Positions 47,104 to 59,617 of a stretch of 64,000 nt of DNA are shown one piece after another. The stretch spans positions 46,879,167 through 46,943,166 of the forward strand of contig NC_041011.1 in the NCBI RefSeq assembly GCF_004193775.1, given 5' to 3'. The stretch's first letter is position 1, and every line of letters starts with the position of its first letter. Under the pieces are notes generated by a model. It was not told the DNA's origin. It saw nothing but the letters and a program-made list of their open reading frames with translations, and did no database searches. Source of the DNA: Glycine soja (Eukaryota > Streptophyta > Magnoliopsida > Fabales > Fabaceae). The position numbers were made by a program, and so were the translations under genes.

Positions 47104-50100
47104 TCAACCTGTCAGGAGCTTAATTTCGTTTTCGTTATCAACTTCAGTAGGTTTTACTTGGCCAGATGCCCTTTGCGCAGTGCAAGCAACATTTTTGACA
47201 ATGGATGAGTAAAGGTCAAACTCCGCCTTTAATTTCAGGCAGCAAGCCTGTATCCACTTCTCTGCTACAGTCGTGGATACACTGTCTTGGCTATCCCTCT
47301 CGTGTTCTTCAATGGCAGGCCGTATTTCATCATATAAGGAATCAAGAGCAGATGTAGCATCATCCTTCATTTTCTGCATGGAAGAGACCTTTAAATAAGA
47401 GATCAACACAAAACTAGACAAGCAAATACAAATGGCAATCATTTACTATAAAGCACCAACCCTCTATGACCTAGCCATTTAAAACAAGGACCCTCCAGAT
47501 CCAAATCATGATAACTAAATTACTAAAGCTATCTTTGCAGGATATTTACCTAGCTAACTAGGCTTAAATGATAACAAAATCAAAAGCCATGTTATAATGT
47601 TCAGCAATCAGCAACAAGAAAAACTACAGAAAGTCATACCTCACAATTAAAAATCTCCTCTTGTGCTTCCTTGGATGCTAGGAGGGCAGCAGCAAACTTA
47701 ACATCGATCTTCTTCTCTATGAGATTTTTGAACCTTCCACCATTATATGCCCTTGATCTTTTGGTAGACATGGACCTAGGTCCAAGGCAATAGTTTCTGC
47801 CTGCAGTATTACTTCGGATATGTGATATTGCATTCTTTTGAGAAAGGGTATGTTCACTATCCTGTGAATAAAAGTTCATATCCTCGTCTGCTACATCAGT
47901 TTTAATCTTCTTAACATCTAAATCTTTCATCTGAACTGAATCAAGGGGCTGAACATGGAAAGCAGTGGACTCCGATAATTGCTCAGCTTTAACTATAACA
48001 TCCAAAGAGGGTTCGGTTCGTCCATTAAAATTTGACACCGGTTCATCCTCTGCAGAATCATATACAGGAATTTTCTCAACTGAGTACCTGTAAACAATAA
48101 CATCAAAAAAATTATGCACCAAATCATCACAAGAAAAAGGAATCAAAGGAACAATGTAAAAAAGACAGTCAAAGAGATATTAATAGATAGATTAGACTAC
48201 AGATTTGATGATTATAGTTAAGGCAGTTCAACTTCAGTCTTCAGCACAAGGTCAATTACTAAGTAATATGCAATGCTGAATTAGTTTGTAGATCACATGT
48301 GCTGGACTGCTGGGCTGGCATTATCCAAAACAAGTTAAATGCAGGATGGGCATTTATCCATCCCTGGAAATCAAATCAGTGAAGAATGCATGTCCCCATT
48401 CTTCATATGTTATAGCCCCAGCCTACAACACTAGCCCACAGCAGCCAGCATTGATTGCTATTGCCACAGCTTGACGTTTCCATGTCATTATAAGATGACA
48501 GATACAAGAACACTGGAAATTCTTAAAAATCAAGATATGATAAAGTTTAGATACGTTAACATGAATTTTAGAAACAAAAAATGCTAGATACAAATGCACA
48601 ATTTGTAAGGAGGCGTTGATAATTTCTCATCAATATCTAACTATATCATAGAATGAGTGAAAGAAGAAAAATTGATCAAAGGAGAAAAAAAATACACATC
48701 TTTCCCTTGCTGCTTACCCTTATCAGAATACAAGCACGATGCATATACTTTGTCATTTTTTATTGTCTAGGTTTCACACACATGTATAATGACAGTAGAG
48801 AAATCTGATCATAGCAACCTACAAAAAGCTAAAAATACAGCTACAGATGCTAATTACATTGAAATGTTGTGTATATTTATATTTATATGTTTATACATAA
48901 TTAGCATAAAATCTTTGGTGTTGCTTATTACAGTGGTGTGCAGATTCCTAACAGAGAAAATGAAAGCTGTTATTTAGATATGAATGCATCACAAAAAAGG
49001 AAAATTAAAAATTACCTGCCATCATCATCTTCCCATAGATAAGTATCCTCCTGCTCATAGTTTTCCCAACATTAGAAAAAATAGTTGACTGAAAATCAGT
49101 AATAATCAAAGAAAAGGAAAAAGGAAAGAAGAAAAAAAAAAAGGGATATAGCTATAGCTATCTTCCATTATTACAAGTGCTAACCCCCCCCCCCAATAAA
49201 ATCATTGGAGCAAGCATTTCACTAGATCAAAACTGATACAACAACAACAATCAAGCCTTTTCCCAATGAGTGAGGTTAGTTACATGGATCAAACAAAGGC
49301 ATAGGATGTGTTTGTTTCAAGGTATCAAAAAGGATTCCTAGGAAAGTAAACTTGCGAATATCACATTCTCATGTTTGGTACAAGTTTTGAATAAATATTC
49401 TCATGAATTGTTGATTCTTAGGAATATAAAAAGTTATTTTCTATGATAACTAAATATCCCTATTCCCTACTATTCTTAAGCATAATATTCATGGGAATGT
49501 GATTCCTAGAAATACAACATAAAACCTTGAAAGAATGCTCCCATAGTGTTCCATAGACAAATCATAGACCTTAGTTAAAACTTAACTTACCTGAAAACCT
49601 CGAGATTTTGCTCCAAGGAATCCAGAACATTTTAGTGCACCACAGAGGCAACGAACCTTGGCACCACCAAACCATTCAAAATTATAATCATAAGCTAACT
49701 CAGTTCCAATAGGAATATCATGTTTTGCAAATATTCCAACTCTTATTTCCCCCAACACATTCCATTTTCTCGTCTCACAGTTCGGTTGACTGCAAACTTA
49801 AAAATATTCATTTGATATCAAACCTTGGACAATGTTAAACAAAGAGAACAAAAAGAAAAACCTACTATATTTGCATACTAGCAGGTTCAATTTACTTATT
49901 TTTCATATTTTTGTTTGAAGTGATTACCAGGAATGATTTATAAATCTAGCAAGGCTTCCTTTCCTGGTTGCATCAATAGATTCAGACACATTAAGGAAAA
50001 TGATAAATGCATCTTTAAGACCTGCAAAGCAAACAAGAGTTTATCAAAAACGCAAAATTAAATACCAGTCAGATAGAAACATTGAATTAATTGACATATG

Positions 50101-51484
50101 ACCTTGATTTTCATAAGCCTGGGATCTACGTTTGGCTTCTTTCCATGATATTACTTCTCCACAGTATTCAATGACAAATTGTCCTGCCTGTATGAAATAA
50201 ATAAATTGAAGTATGGCACTACTGAACTAAAGGAATGACTAAATAATTAGCCATACCCATAACAAAACAGAAAATGCAATGACATTCATTAAATTTCCCT
50301 TTTCTTTTCCAAATTTCATGGAAATTCATTATATGATTACCTTAATATCCTCATCAGCCAAAAGACCCCATCCACGGCCTTCAGTTTTAAACAACTTTGT
50401 TTTTGCATATTCACACTTCTGAAATTTCTGTAACCATGACATATAGGACATGAATATAGTAATTAGTAATTGATGTTAGCTTCATCCAAAATAAAGTAGG
50501 CCAAAAGTTCAAAAACTGTGAAACAAAAAAGTTCTAGAAGGGCATTCTTGAATGCTACTGAGAAGTTTCTAAAATGGAAAAGAAAAATAAAAACAAGCGG
50601 TAATTATGTCAAGTTCCCTCAGACACAGGTTGGGAGCAAATAAGTAATAACTTCTCATGATCAACCTTTAACTACCTGCAGGATGGTTATAGTAAACAAA
50701 AGACTGTATCTTTAATAGTGTTTTGTAATTGACAGATGCATATGAAATTGAATTTACATAATATAGCAATATATATCATCACATACAGGACTAAACATGA
50801 ATTCACCTGATTTTTGCATAATATATCACAATGACAATAACCAGGGGTGCATTCAGTGCTGGTTAATACATTCAGGCAGCTATCCCCACATGCATTGTCA
50901 GGGTCATCAGCATCATATTTGCATTCACATATAGCAATATCCTCCTCCTTCTGCTTCTTATGCCTGGAAAACAAAAAGAAAAGCAAATAAATCAATATCA
51001 CTTATAAAGGTTAATCCAGAGTTCTGACACCTGATTTCATGAATTTAAAGACAACCAATCAAGATGCATGCTTTGTGTTAATAGAATTACAGTGAAACAC
51101 CATTAAGCAATCAGTAGCCAATCAAATTCAATAATGCACGGGGTATGAATTCAATTTCATACTAAGAACAGTTTCCATCAAAATATACTATGACCACAAA
51201 AGAATTGGAGTTGAAAACAAAGAGGGGGGAAAGATGGAAGATAGCACCATTAAGGAAACTACTAACCTTCGTATGCAAAACTCATTCTGATTTATATGTA
51301 TGTACTGAGGCAACTCTTCAGTATGAGGATCCTTCAAAGTAATAATGTCCTTGTTACTTGACTCAAACACACATTAAATAGAACAATATTTCTTTTCAAT
51401 AAAATAATAGATAAAAAAATATAAAAACCTAGATATAGAGGAAGGAAGTGAAGCAAAAACTAAAATGAAGAGAAAAATTACCAT
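47104..51484 (-). CDS. ASHH1: Histone H3K36 methyltransferase, ASHH1/SDG26 type
   Basis: Ten coding segments (51482-51484, 51267-51361, 50807-50963, 50341-50427, 50103-50187, 49928-50021, 49591-49789, 49016-49050, 47640-48087, 47104-47373) sum to 1473 nt, 490 residues, in frame throughout. Domains: Cys-rich AWS (about 45-85, CECKYDADDPDNACGDSC...CHCDILCKNQ), SET (about 86-208) with GRGWG, EYCGEV, the S-adenosylmethionine-binding RFINHSCQPNC (about 168-178) and ELAYDYNF, then post-SET CLCG...CSGFLG. The long C-terminal region ends with a conserved helical part (LYDEIRPAIEEHERDSQDSV). The known relative SDG26 promotes flowering in Arabidopsis and methylates H3K36. The start codon is the last three bases of a 27-nt exon (51482-51508); no longer upstream frame was found. 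Confidence 0.93.
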
Positions 51485-51508
51485 CAGAGCAAATGGTTGT
51501 ATTGTAAC
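51482..51508 (-). other. 27-nt microexon ending in the ASHH1 start codon
   Basis: The acceptor TTTTTACAG|GTTAC and donor ATG|GTAATT bound 27 nt whose last codon is ATG. The next exon starts TCAAGTAACAAG, so the protein begins M-SSNKD. The preceding non-coding exon may end near 52436 (CAG|GTTTCA). Confidence 0.6.
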
Positions 51509-52436
51509 CTGTAAAAATAGAAAACATACATAATTTTAGAGAGAAAGCAAAGCACATAAATTAATATGTTCAGGACTCATCTCTGATAGCTTTATACTCA
51601 CACACAGCAATCAACTAACAAATTAAACCAAACTTCAATAAAAATAAAAATAACCGTCATAATCTTGCAAAATGCCAACGTAGAAAAATAAGAACACAGC
51701 TTTCCATTCTCAATTTACTAATCACTATGGGAGGACGAAGTTCAATTTTTTTCCTTTTCTACATTCTTCAAGGAAGTTGTCAAAAATTAATCTAAGTTGT
51801 TCAAATTTTCCTTCAAAAAGGATAACAAGAACCGGCACAGTGAGCTATTTTTCACCATTAAAGACATGGGTTAGAAATCTCTTTCCCCATTCAAGCAACC
51901 CCAGAAGATATGTTCCTTATAAACTAGTTTAAACCTACAACTTCCCAATAACGAAATCGCAAGAGTGTGAATCCACTGAAAATAACACATTGTTAGTACA
52001 AGTTTCTCTAGCTGTCACCACACATAATACACAAATTGTCAAATTTGCATCCAGTTTTTTTACCCTTCCTTTTGCTTTTTTTCCTTTGTCTTGGATAGGG
52101 CGTTATCTCCATCACTATTAAACTAAATGTAGTAAAAATTAAGGGACACGAGGTAGTTGAAGGTGACCTAACATAAGAGTCACATCACATCTCACACTAT
52201 TGAATCAAAAATTCACAATTCTAGTGCTGGTATCACGAATTAAATAGAACTGTTGGTATTAATAAAGAATTGAAATGGTTTAAACTAAAACCCTAAAACC
52301 TTGGAATCAGAAAATTTGAGCCAGCTATAACAATGGTAGGGCTAGATTTGCCTCCGAAAATAAGAATTTGGATTAATCTATAAAGAGAAGTCAAAGGTCA
52401 TTGCAGAAGCGAGAAATGGATTGTGAGGGTGAAACC

Positions 52437-52680
52437 TGTACTGCAAAAATGCGTAATGATCAACAAACTTCGAATGCAGTTAGCGGTTCCAAGTGGAAAG
52501 AGAAGACCTCCGCCAGCACTGGCGGATAAATTTTCTGGCAAGGGCCAGATTTCCGGTTAGTGGTGCTGGTGAAGTACAGTTACAATGACGCCGAAGATGG
52601 CGGTGGAGTTGGTCCGTTGGACCCGCGGGACGGAGGAGTAATAGAAACTCAACTCATAAAACGTTTTTCCAGCGATTTTT
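52437..52680 (-). promoter_or_regulatory. Probable first (non-coding) exon and promoter of ASHH1
   Basis: A GC-richer island with no AT-rich repeats ends in a plausible donor at about 52436. No ATG in it opens a long frame. No TATA box is obvious, as is common for housekeeping chromatin genes. Confidence 0.4.
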
Positions 52681-53641
52681 TTTTCACAATATCTCATGAT
52701 TAAAATCTAAAATGAATTTTAATAAAAATAAAAACTTAGTTAGAATGCGTATAAAAAATACATAATAATTTATTTATAGATTGTCTTGATGAAATTATTT
52801 ATTTAAATTATTGAAAAATATTTTGCAGCTCCCTTAAAATATATATAAAAAATAACTTTATTCGTCTAATCAATTTCTTTTATCATTCATTAATTTTGTA
52901 CTCAATGTAATTAGATATCTTTTTAATCATTAAAATATATTAGTTATATACTAAACCTTCCATGAAAGATCATACTGCATTTATCGGAAGAAAAAAAAAA
53001 CATACTACCGTGTGTAAAAATTTGAATTTCTTTTTTTGATTTTTTTAACTAAAGCATAGTTTCGTGTTTTATATATATATATTCCGTGTTTACCCCTTTT
53101 TAAGCTAAGTTTTGGCTTCTCCCCTATATGTCTCACGTTAAAATATGCAGATTCAAAATAAAAATTGAATAATTTTCAATTTGCGTTGCGATAATCAGGA
53201 TTTCTCTCCTCTTTATTGGTTCATTATTTGTAACTCAAGTTTTCTCTTTATTATTTTCTATTTGTGATTAAAAGGATGTTTTTCACCCATGTATTACTAT
53301 TCATATTGGAATTGTGTGTTGATTTTTTTTAAAGGCAAAAAAAATTGTGGAACTATATTACTATACTATTACTGAAACCTTTGTTAAGCCAAAAAAATAA
53401 CAAAATAGAAAGGAAAATGTTGTTTGTTACGAAAGTGAATTTCATAATAGTCGAACAACGTTTGATTTCAGTAAATCTCTTTTTACATGTTTTTAAATTT
53501 TTTTAATCAATATCTATTTTATAAAATCATAACCGTCTATTCTATGTTTCGTGCAAATTACATGTTTTTACATTGGTAGGTATTTTATTACAAATAGCAT
53601 CACCCAAATAAAAAATATACAACATAGTTGGAATCTCGAAA

Positions 53642-53685
<44 letters not shown>

Positions 53686-53686
53686 T
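53642..53686. repeat. (TA)n microsatellite
   Basis: About 22 uninterrupted TA units, likely hypervariable in length. Confidence 0.95.
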
Positions 53687-54084
53687 TACCAAACAGATTT
53701 TTGAAAAACTAAAAAGTACCTCCAAACCCAATGATCCAACAAAATGTCCATTCTATAAAAAAATCATATTAAAATTAAAAAATAAATACCTACCAACCTC
53801 AAATAACGATAAAAATTAAAATTGAGTTTACCATTTTCTCTTAATTATAAATAGTTTTAAGTTGAATTTTATTGTTGCAAGTGTGTTAAATGGGTTACAA
53901 TGGTGTACAAGGTAGAGATACTATTAGTTGGGTGGGGGATCCATCGGGTTAATATTGTACTTGCTGAGCATATAAATGGTTGTAGGGGGGATAATATGTC
54001 AGAGGAAAGACCTTATAGGAAGAAGGTTTGGAGGTGATAAAAGTCCACTTCTTTTGGCAACCCACGAATGCCCTTTGTCTCTCT

Positions 54085-54340
54085 GATATGGTGGGCATGG
54101 AAATTGAGGTGAAGAACAACCCTGGCCGCTGGAATATGTTGGCAGAATCATAAGCTTGTCCAAGGATATGGGCATGAGGGGAGTGCTACTGCGGCATGGA
54201 AGCTGGGATTTCGATATGTGGAGGTTGAGTCAGACTATGCTAATGCTGGATATCTTGAACTCCTGTGATATGAACTCCATTTCTATGCATGTCCATGTTT
54301 CCAAGAGTGGAGAAACAAAAGGAGGGTTGTGTAAGAGAAC
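54085..54340 (+). pseudogene. Degenerate LINE RNase H fragment, front half
   Basis: One frame gives GHEGSATAAWKLGFRYVEVESDYANA, matching the pattern of the second helix and VESD active-site strand of plant LINE RNase H (ATAAWKLGFRYVEVESD). Surrounding codons are interrupted by stops and shifts. The matching C-terminal half may be the fragment 0.8 kb downstream. Confidence 0.6.
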
Positions 54341-55159
54341 TCACAAATAATTTATATTATTTTGTTTCAAGCTCAAGATTACGTCTAATTTTTTACGACC
54401 ACTAAATTTTCATTAACTTATCAAAGTTACAAGTATTATTCATTCTAGCTCTTATACTTATAGACTGTATCTCAAACTTGACTTAAACCATTATTTTTTG
54501 TTCTATCAAGGCACGTTTGACTCTAAACAAGTTAACAAGATTTGTTGAAAGATTGTTTATGGACTAAAATATGATTTTCTAATTGGCATATATATCACTT
54601 AACACTTTTAGTCCTTTTTTCACGGTATATAAACTGTTTTGAGAGCTTTGTATATTTAGTTTTCAGAAAACTTTATAATAAAAAATGAAAGAATGATTCA
54701 GATAGATAATTAGTATTTTATTTTTTCAAAGTTTCTTCTATATATAGTTTACCTTCAACTATATGTTGTCTCCGTTGAATTCTTCACTCAATTATTCTTC
54801 TAATATCTTTAAGACCTTTGGAATATTTAATGTTTGTATTAAATGCACCTTCTTTTTTGATACAACATGCTAATAGGATAACATATTTGGTACTTTAGTA
54901 AGAAAGTCACATCTTTCATCATGGTAAGTTTACAACAATAAGACGGTGTCTTTTTATGAGAATCAACGTTTTTTAAATTATAATTTTTTTTTATTCTTTG
55001 TAAGACTTTGAAAGATCCTAAAAAAATATTTTTTGAAAGAAAGAATCTCAAATATAAAAAATTAAATAAATATTTTAAATATATTACTTAAATATATTTA
55101 TTTACATTTCGATCAAAATAATTAAGATTCATCACATTCAGCGTTATTAATGCATAGGA

Positions 55160-55357
55160 ATTGAGAGCTGCAGCTTACTCTCATACCTCGTGTTGTTAAT
55201 GGGGTAGCAGATAAGCTTGCTGGTTGGGGTGGGGTATGCGTCATCGGGATCTTGATCAATGTTGGGAATCTCCTCCTGACTTTAATTTAGAGCGTCTGTT
55301 AGTGGACTCTTCTACTTTGTAGTTCTTCATCCTTTCTTTACTTTACAAAAAAAAAAA
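55160..55357 (+). pseudogene. Degenerate LINE 3' end with poly(A)
   Basis: LIPRVVNGVADKLAGWG followed, after a frameshift, by RDLDQCWESPPDFNLERLLVDSS resembles the last helix and tail of plant LINE RNase H (the VADKLA core is diagnostic). A run of 11 A at 55347-55357 follows, as expected for a LINE 3' terminus. No target duplication was found. Confidence 0.6.
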
Positions 55358-55378
55358 GGATCCCACACATTTTTTTTA

Positions 55379-56048
55379 GGGTGTTGTTAGGTGTACCCAG
55401 TAATTTTTTATTTTTCGAAAATTGTCTTTCTTTAAAATTTTAAAATTTTAAATTAATGATTCAAGTAAAACTCAAACTTATAAATTTCAAGTTATTAGCA
55501 CAACATTCTGACCAATTAAGCTAATGAATTAATTATGTTATAAAATAAATAATTTTGCTATACATAACATTAAAATTTCCAATGCATACGCGTATGTAAA
55601 TATAAATAATAAATTTTGATATAAATCATACGAATTATTTAATTTGTATATTTTTTTAAAAATAAAAAATATTTATTTAATATATATTAAATTTTGTAAT
55701 AATAAAAAAAATTAATGACCCATCAATAATATTTTTAAAAATAAAAAATATTTTCTATTACAAAATTTAATATATATTAAATAAAAAAATATTTTTAAAA
55801 AAATATATGGATTAAATAATTCGTATGATTTATATCAAAATTAATTATCATAAAATTTATTATTTAAATTTACATGCACGTTACTTTCGTAAGGATTTTT
55901 TTTAATGGAAGAACCTCTTTCGTAAAATTCTTACGAAAGAAATTTTCGTAAAAAAAAAAAAAACTCTTACATAAGAAATTCCTTTATAAAATCATATGAA
56001 ATAACTTTTTGCGTAAGAGTATTTTGCTAAGTGCACCTAGCAACACTC
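55379..56048. mobile_element. Mutator-like fold-back element (MULE-MITE), 670 bp
   Basis: Perfect 9-bp target duplications TTTTTTTTA flank the element (55370-55378 and 56049-56057). The left end GGGTGTTGTTAGGTGTACC and the right end, read in reverse (GAGTGTTGCTAGGTGCACT), are terminal inverted repeats. Inside, two arms of roughly 130 bp (about 55590-55720 and 55740-55880) are largely complementary, so the element can fold into a long hairpin. Nine-base duplications are typical of Mutator. No transposase, so non-autonomous. The low-complexity duplication weakens the exact border. Confidence 0.72.
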
Positions 56049-58308
56049 TTTTTTTTATTGGTGCAGCCATTAAGTAAGTTATGCAAACATGTGTTTGTGT
56101 TGTGTCTAGCCTACCAAAACTTAGCATTATGAGCTACCTCATATCAACGTGTAAAAACCAAACTAAATCATCTTACTTCATCGGTTCAATCATGAATGAA
56201 TTATGAAACTCTTTTTGTTTTTGTTCAATCGCTTAATTTGTTATCTAGTTTACTTTTGACAACTAATTGATTAAAGTTTCAACTAATTAAATTATGACTT
56301 AAAATATTTACTAATTCAATATTTATTTTTAAACATTACTTTATCATGAAAATAAACATTTGGGTGACCTTTGTGAATAATAACCCATTCGAGGTGATTG
56401 CTGTTTATAGGTTGTCACTGATTATTACATAAATTCAATATTTTTTTTAACTTAAATCACATATTTGTTTACTAGAGACAATTTCGTTGGAATAAAAAAT
56501 ATTTATAATATGGTAGTATTAATTATTTTAATATTTTTTCCACTCAAGACTTAAATTTGGCAAATTATTTTTAAAAAATTAAACTTGTACCACGTAAAAA
56601 ATGTATGTACTTCAGGAGGGAAAATCTAAATTACAAATACAAGAAATCAAATTTACACTTTATTGTACAACTATATAGTTATAAAAGACAAAAGAAGAAT
56701 AGCAAATTTGTGTTCACTTTCTTTTGCATTCGGATTCGTATCCACTTTAATTGATGCAAAACAGTGTAGTGGTAAATTAAAGGAAGGGGCGTGCCCTCTT
56801 TATTTTATCGAAAACATGTAGGTTTGGTGTGTCCAGATTGCATAACAAGAAAGGCACAATTAAGAACAAACACCTGCTGCTATGCTTAAAAAGCTGACTT
56901 TGTAAGGAGAATGCCTAGGTTTCGGTAATGCTTTAATGAACAACTTGGGCATGGAATATTTATCATTACTATTGTTATTAGGAAAAAGCAACAATTTTTG
57001 GTATGGGAGAAGCATTAAAGCATCTTAATCTGGCATGGTCAAGCCAAGACCAGCCAGGTTGGAACTTCTCTTTTGTCCATTTGTTTCCAATGCTTTTTTT
57101 GGACTCATGCATTGCCATTTGAAACTGGTATTTTTATTCTTTTAAAAGAGTGTGTAAGATTTGATGGAAAGAGAAAATGGAAAAGATTTGATGGAATTAT
57201 AAAATGATATACTTTCAAGAATCCTCAATAAACAATCAGGTAAAAAAAACTAAATTTGTACCTACTTCCATAGACATTCAAAATTGATCAAAAAAAGTTT
57301 TTTTTACTTCAATCAAAACAGTTAAAACCCTATTTTAACTATTTTATATTAAAATTAAAAATTCACTTAAATAACTTACATTAATATTTAATAATTATTT
57401 TTATTATGCAAAGTTGCAAACTTCTAAAATAAAATTCTATTTTTAATTTTAAAATATACAATATCAGATTAAAATTTATCCCATTAAAATAAGTTTTAAA
57501 ATTTTATTTTAATGAATTCAAATTTAAATTTATAAAAATGTTTAGTTAAATTATTCCTTCACACAACATAACAAATTTTCACTTAATCGTTTTATCTGGA
57601 GAGTCATCTAATAATATCTTTAATAGAGATACTTGTAAGAGTTGTTTAACTTTAAAAATATTATTTAATTTTTTCATTGAAGCATATAATATGAGGTTGC
57701 TTATATAAGCATTGTTTGTTAAATAAGCAATGGTCATTTAATAAAATTATATCATAAATAACATATTAATAAATATAATAGAACCCACCAAATTAATTCA
57801 AACACTCATTTTAATTATTTTAACATTAAAACAAATTTTTATTTAAAATATTTAAATCTATATAAAATTATAACACACAATTGTTTTTGATAAATAACTC
57901 TTAAATAAATTGTAGATGCTATAACCAATTCAATGAAAGATAAGGAAGTAGTATCGCGGTAAACAACGTTGGATCATGCCACTAAACCTTGGACCCTCCA
58001 TGCTAACGTGTTCATGGTAAAATAGGTAAAAATATTTAAAAATATATTTCACTCATCACACCCATAGATAGTGACGTGAGAAGATGGAGTGAAACTCAAT
58101 TTATTTATTTATTTTTTCTGCAAAGTTACTATATATTTTTGTATTATTAATAAAATTTTAAACTTAAATATACCTTTTATTCGTAAGTGTGTTTTAGTTT
58201 TGAGTTTTACAAGATTTGATTTTTTTTTATTCCTCTAAAACTTTAAAAATATTATTTTTAATTCTTATAAAATAAGTTATTCCTCTGAAGCTTAGTAATA
58301 TTTTTATA

Positions 58309-58370
58309 CTAAAATATTATTGATGGGTCATTAAAATTAAAAAATTAATGACCCATCAATAATATTTTAG
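58309..58370. repeat. Perfect 26-bp-arm inverted repeat
   Basis: Arms at 58309-58334 and 58345-58370 are exactly complementary around a 10-nt A/T loop; the core is TTGATGGGTCATTAA. The flanks are also partly complementary, so it may be the centre of a larger fold-back MITE. The right-arm core TTAATGACCCATCAATAAT also occurs near 55712 at the centre of the Mutator-like element. Confidence 0.85.
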
Positions 58371-58499
58371 GTCTCTAGTAATACTAAGTTTTACACTTAT
58401 GGTGACCCAAAATTTATAGTTTTAATGTAATTTCTAATATTTTTATTTAATAATTATCTACCATTAAAAATATATCTAATAAAAAGAGTGTGAATAAAA

Positions 58500-59165
58500 A
58501 AAGAATAAATTACACTCACACCCTTCTGTTTTTTACAAATTGCACATGATGCTACTCATTTTTTGAGTTCTATAATAAATTTCTTAATTGTTTAGCTTAA
58601 ATTACATCCAAATATTAACTCTCCCAAATACTGTTTAATAATTTAACAAAAAATAGACACATGCTGGTTACCTGGTCACATGATCTTTAATAAAAATTTA
58701 TGTCTAAAATATTTTTATCTTTTTCCTTTTAACTCTATAAAAAATGTCATTATTTTTAACCTAAAAATATTTTAACATTTTTTTTCTTTTTTCTCCAATT
58801 CGTGAACCCATTTTTTTTGTTGGCATGAACCCACATTGTTGGTACTTATGTGTTAACCCCCTTAATTTTTTTTAGTTCAATTTTTTTTTGTGCGTGTTAG
58901 ATATTTTGATTTCTACATTTTTGCTGGACATGTTAAAAAAATGTCCATTGATTGAATATGATATTTTGCTTCAATTTTTAGTATTTTACTCATACGTTTT
59001 GTGTTTTTAATTCATTTCTTTAAAATATTTATTTCTGATGACTAGATGTTTAATATAATGTCTTAATAAAAAATGACATCTTAGTGTTAGTAACAATAAA
59101 ATAAAAATTAAATATTAAAGAAAAAATTAGTATTATCATAAAAAAAATCCATTCACATAACGAGT
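58500..59165 (+). repeat. Dispersed repeat, copy B (uninterrupted)
   Basis: Same orientation and block order as the copy at 36838-38790, without its tandem duplication and without the solo LTR. It shows what the other copy looked like before the LTR insertion. No ORF. Confidence 0.75.
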
Positions 59166-59422
59166 AAAAATAATGTAAAAAAAAAGAAAAAAAAATATCA
59201 TATGCGATTTGAGAAATTTACTAAAAAAAACAAACAAGGGCACCTTCACCTTGAAATTTTGCATTTCATTATCATTTTCACTTTTTTCTTGCTACAATAT
59301 ATTATTGTAGCCGCGCAACTCTCACAAATTTTTCTTTTCATTTCCCCCGAAACATTCCTGAGTGCAAATCCAAAATTCCAAACTCAGAAACCGCCATCTC
59401 TGGGATCACAATCACTTCCTTT

Positions 59423-59520
59423 TCTCTCTCTCTCTCTCTTCTTTTTCTTTTCTGTGAAGCTTTTCTATCACATTACAAAGACAGAGCCCACAAATTTTGG
59501 CTCTCTCTCTCTCTCTCTCT
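59423..59520 (+). repeat. (CT)n tracts in the PAT leader/promoter
   Basis: CT runs at about 59423-59439 and 59501-59520 lie 100-200 bp before the PAT start, similar to those before the CDK-like kinase. Confidence 0.8.
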
Positions 59521-59531
59521 GATTCAGTGGA

Positions 59532-59593
59532 ATGTGAATGAGAGTGAGATGAACACTTGCCAGTTCCGGCTCTCGAACTCTTTCTTCATCTAG
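59532..59593 (+). promoter_or_regulatory. Cluster of three short upstream ORFs in the PAT leader
   Basis: ATG-TGA (59532-59537) is a start-stop pair. ATGAGAGTGAGATGA (59538-59552) encodes four residues. A 14-codon frame (59549-59593) overlaps its end. All close before the main ATG at 59618. Their presence in the mRNA depends on the unmapped transcript start. Confidence 0.45.
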
Positions 59594-59617
59594 TGTGCCA
59601 GCCAAGAAGGACTCTTC

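Larger units (their letters stand above)
52681..59200. other. Repeat-rich intergenic region between ASHH1 and the PAT gene
   Basis: No intact gene seen in 6.5 kb. It contains a TA microsatellite, LINE RNase H scraps, a Mutator-like fold-back element, a hairpin and one copy of the dispersed repeat, each listed separately. The remainder, notably 56060-58250, is featureless AT-rich DNA. Confidence 0.6.

Noticed and set aside
53642..53686. Tandem repeats considered as CRISPR or structured arrays
   Set aside because: Simple TA microsatellite in a plant nuclear genome; no spacer-repeat structure anywhere in the window.
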